From Nitrospira sp. (GTDB taxonomy: Bacteria > Nitrospirota > Nitrospiria > Nitrospirales > Nitrospiraceae), in the NCBI GenBank assembly GCA_030444405.1, contig JARFPM010000021.1, forward strand, positions 1 through 33,690: a stretch of DNA of 33,690 nt, written 5' to 3'. Each line of letters starts with the position of its first letter. Position 1 is the first letter of the stretch. Below, piece after piece: positions 33,282-33,690 of this stretch. Made by a program: the position numbers and the translations under genes. The notes under the pieces are model-generated. The model was given only the letters and a program-made list of their open reading frames with translations, had not been told where the DNA came from and made no database searches.

Positions 33282-33317
33282 ACGAAAGAACTCCCGAACA
33301 GATAAGCCCAATAATCC

Positions 33318-33349
33318 GAAGGCCCATCCAGACGGCCAGATGGGCCTTC
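33318..33349. terminator. Strong 11-bp hairpin between PCP_red and membrane-protein genes
   Basis: GAAGGCCCATC (33318-33328) pairs exactly with 33339-33349 over a 10-base loop. It lies 27 bases after the stop of the minus-strand PCP_red gene. On that strand a T-run (GTTTTTGG) comes before rather than after the stem, so it may stop transcripts imperfectly or act mainly as an mRNA 3' end. Confidence 0.55.
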
Positions 33350-33376
33350 CAAAAACCTGATGCATGCTGCTCTGAA

Positions 33377-33690
33377 CTACATGAACTTCATGAACTTGTC
33401 TTTCGCTTCATCCATCACCTGGGCGGTGATGGTCGACACCCCACGTTCCTTGGCCAGACGCTCAACCTCTTTTCGAGCCATGGGACGTATAAAATCTGGG
33501 ATATTGTCAAGTCGTTGTTCCGCCTCGCGTGACCACGTCATGCCATCGGGCGAATCATTTTTCGAATCGTCCATCACTTGCAGCGTGATGGTCTTGAAAC
33601 CCTGTTTGCGCGCATAGGTCTCCACGCTGCTCTGGACCATCGGTTTTACGAAGGCTGGAAGCCGGTCGAGCTTCTCCTTGGCGTCGGGCG
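33377..33690 (-). CDS. PCP_red-domain repeat protein, N-terminus beyond the window
   Basis: The C-terminal 104 residues are visible; the frame is open through 33690. It holds two tandem copies of the same domain as the gene at 18115: Asp-Ala-Lys-Glu-Lys-Leu-Asp-Arg-Leu-Pro-Ala-Phe-Val-Lys-Pro-Met at the window edge, and Trp-Ser-Arg-Glu-Ala-Glu-Gln-Arg-Leu-Asp-Asn-Ile-Pro-Asp-Phe-Ile-Arg-Pro-Met at 33538 and below. Each is followed by a helix and a Gly-x-x-x-Ile-Thr-x-Gln-Val-Met-Asp strand-helix unit. These copies are more regular than those in the other gene. No catalytic residues are visible. An ATG at 33640 would cut a domain in half, so the real start is outside. Confidence 0.8.
   Translation of the reverse strand, partial: PDAKEKLDRLPAFVKPMVQSSVETYARKQGFKTITLQVMDDSKNDSPDGMTWSREAEQRLDNIPDFIRPMARKEVERLAKERGVSTITAQVMDEAKDKFMKFM

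Overview
The window looks like a chromosome segment from a Nitrospira-type bacterium (phylum Nitrospirota). This is an inference, not a database match. It rests on moderately high G+C, proteins built from tandem repeats of the small light-independent protochlorophyllide-reductase C-terminal-like ('PCP_red') domain in a non-photosynthetic gene setting, a one-domain-per-gene phosphorelay, and housekeeping gene order. Most of the window is ordinary core genome, mainly on the minus strand.

Left edge (1-2000): the end of an integrated element. A small excisionase-type HTH gene and a tyrosine-recombinase integrase point towards a minus-strand tRNA-Arg(UCG). The integrase stop codon lies inside the tRNA gene, so the tRNA 3' end is the probable attachment site and the island extends left, out of the window.

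2065-5094 (minus): trmI, an SDR oxidoreductase, aroE and aroK form a tight run. 5234-12162 (plus): nfeD with a slipin/SPFH partner, a sigma-70 factor, lipB, a Glu/Leu-type dehydrogenase and two uncharacterised genes. 12208-16265 (minus): an HPt protein, a lone receiver protein and a GspE/PilB ATPase, then an operon of a small membrane protein, a zinc-ribbon protein and a DacA-type carboxypeptidase. 16358-18040: a secreted FG-GAP/VCBS lipoprotein beside a divergent 106-residue unknown gene.

18115-28968 (minus): a long co-directional block read as pheA-hisC-aroF-tyrA-aroA-cmk-plsC-rpsA-sppA-IHF/HU-PCP_red protein. It carries the aromatic pathway from DAHP synthase to Phe/Tyr (aroE and aroK lie 22 kb away) joined to the widely conserved aroA-cmk-rpsA-ihf order. 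Four ATGA overlaps and short gaps support coupled expression. The leader before pheA has a recognisable promoter and two mutually exclusive hairpins.

29132-32055 (minus): yebC-ruvA-(Cys-rich secreted protein)-ruvB, without ruvC. 32196-33690 (minus): a second PCP_red repeat protein cut by the window end, a strong hairpin, a His-rich six-helix membrane protein that seems to be an internal triplication of a two-helix unit, and a truncated paralogue of it.

No CRISPR array, insertion sequence, rRNA or recognisable secondary-metabolite cluster was seen. The least-explained items are the triplicated His-rich membrane protein with its truncated copy, the PCP_red repeat proteins, the secreted protein gene inside ruvAB, and the pheA leader.
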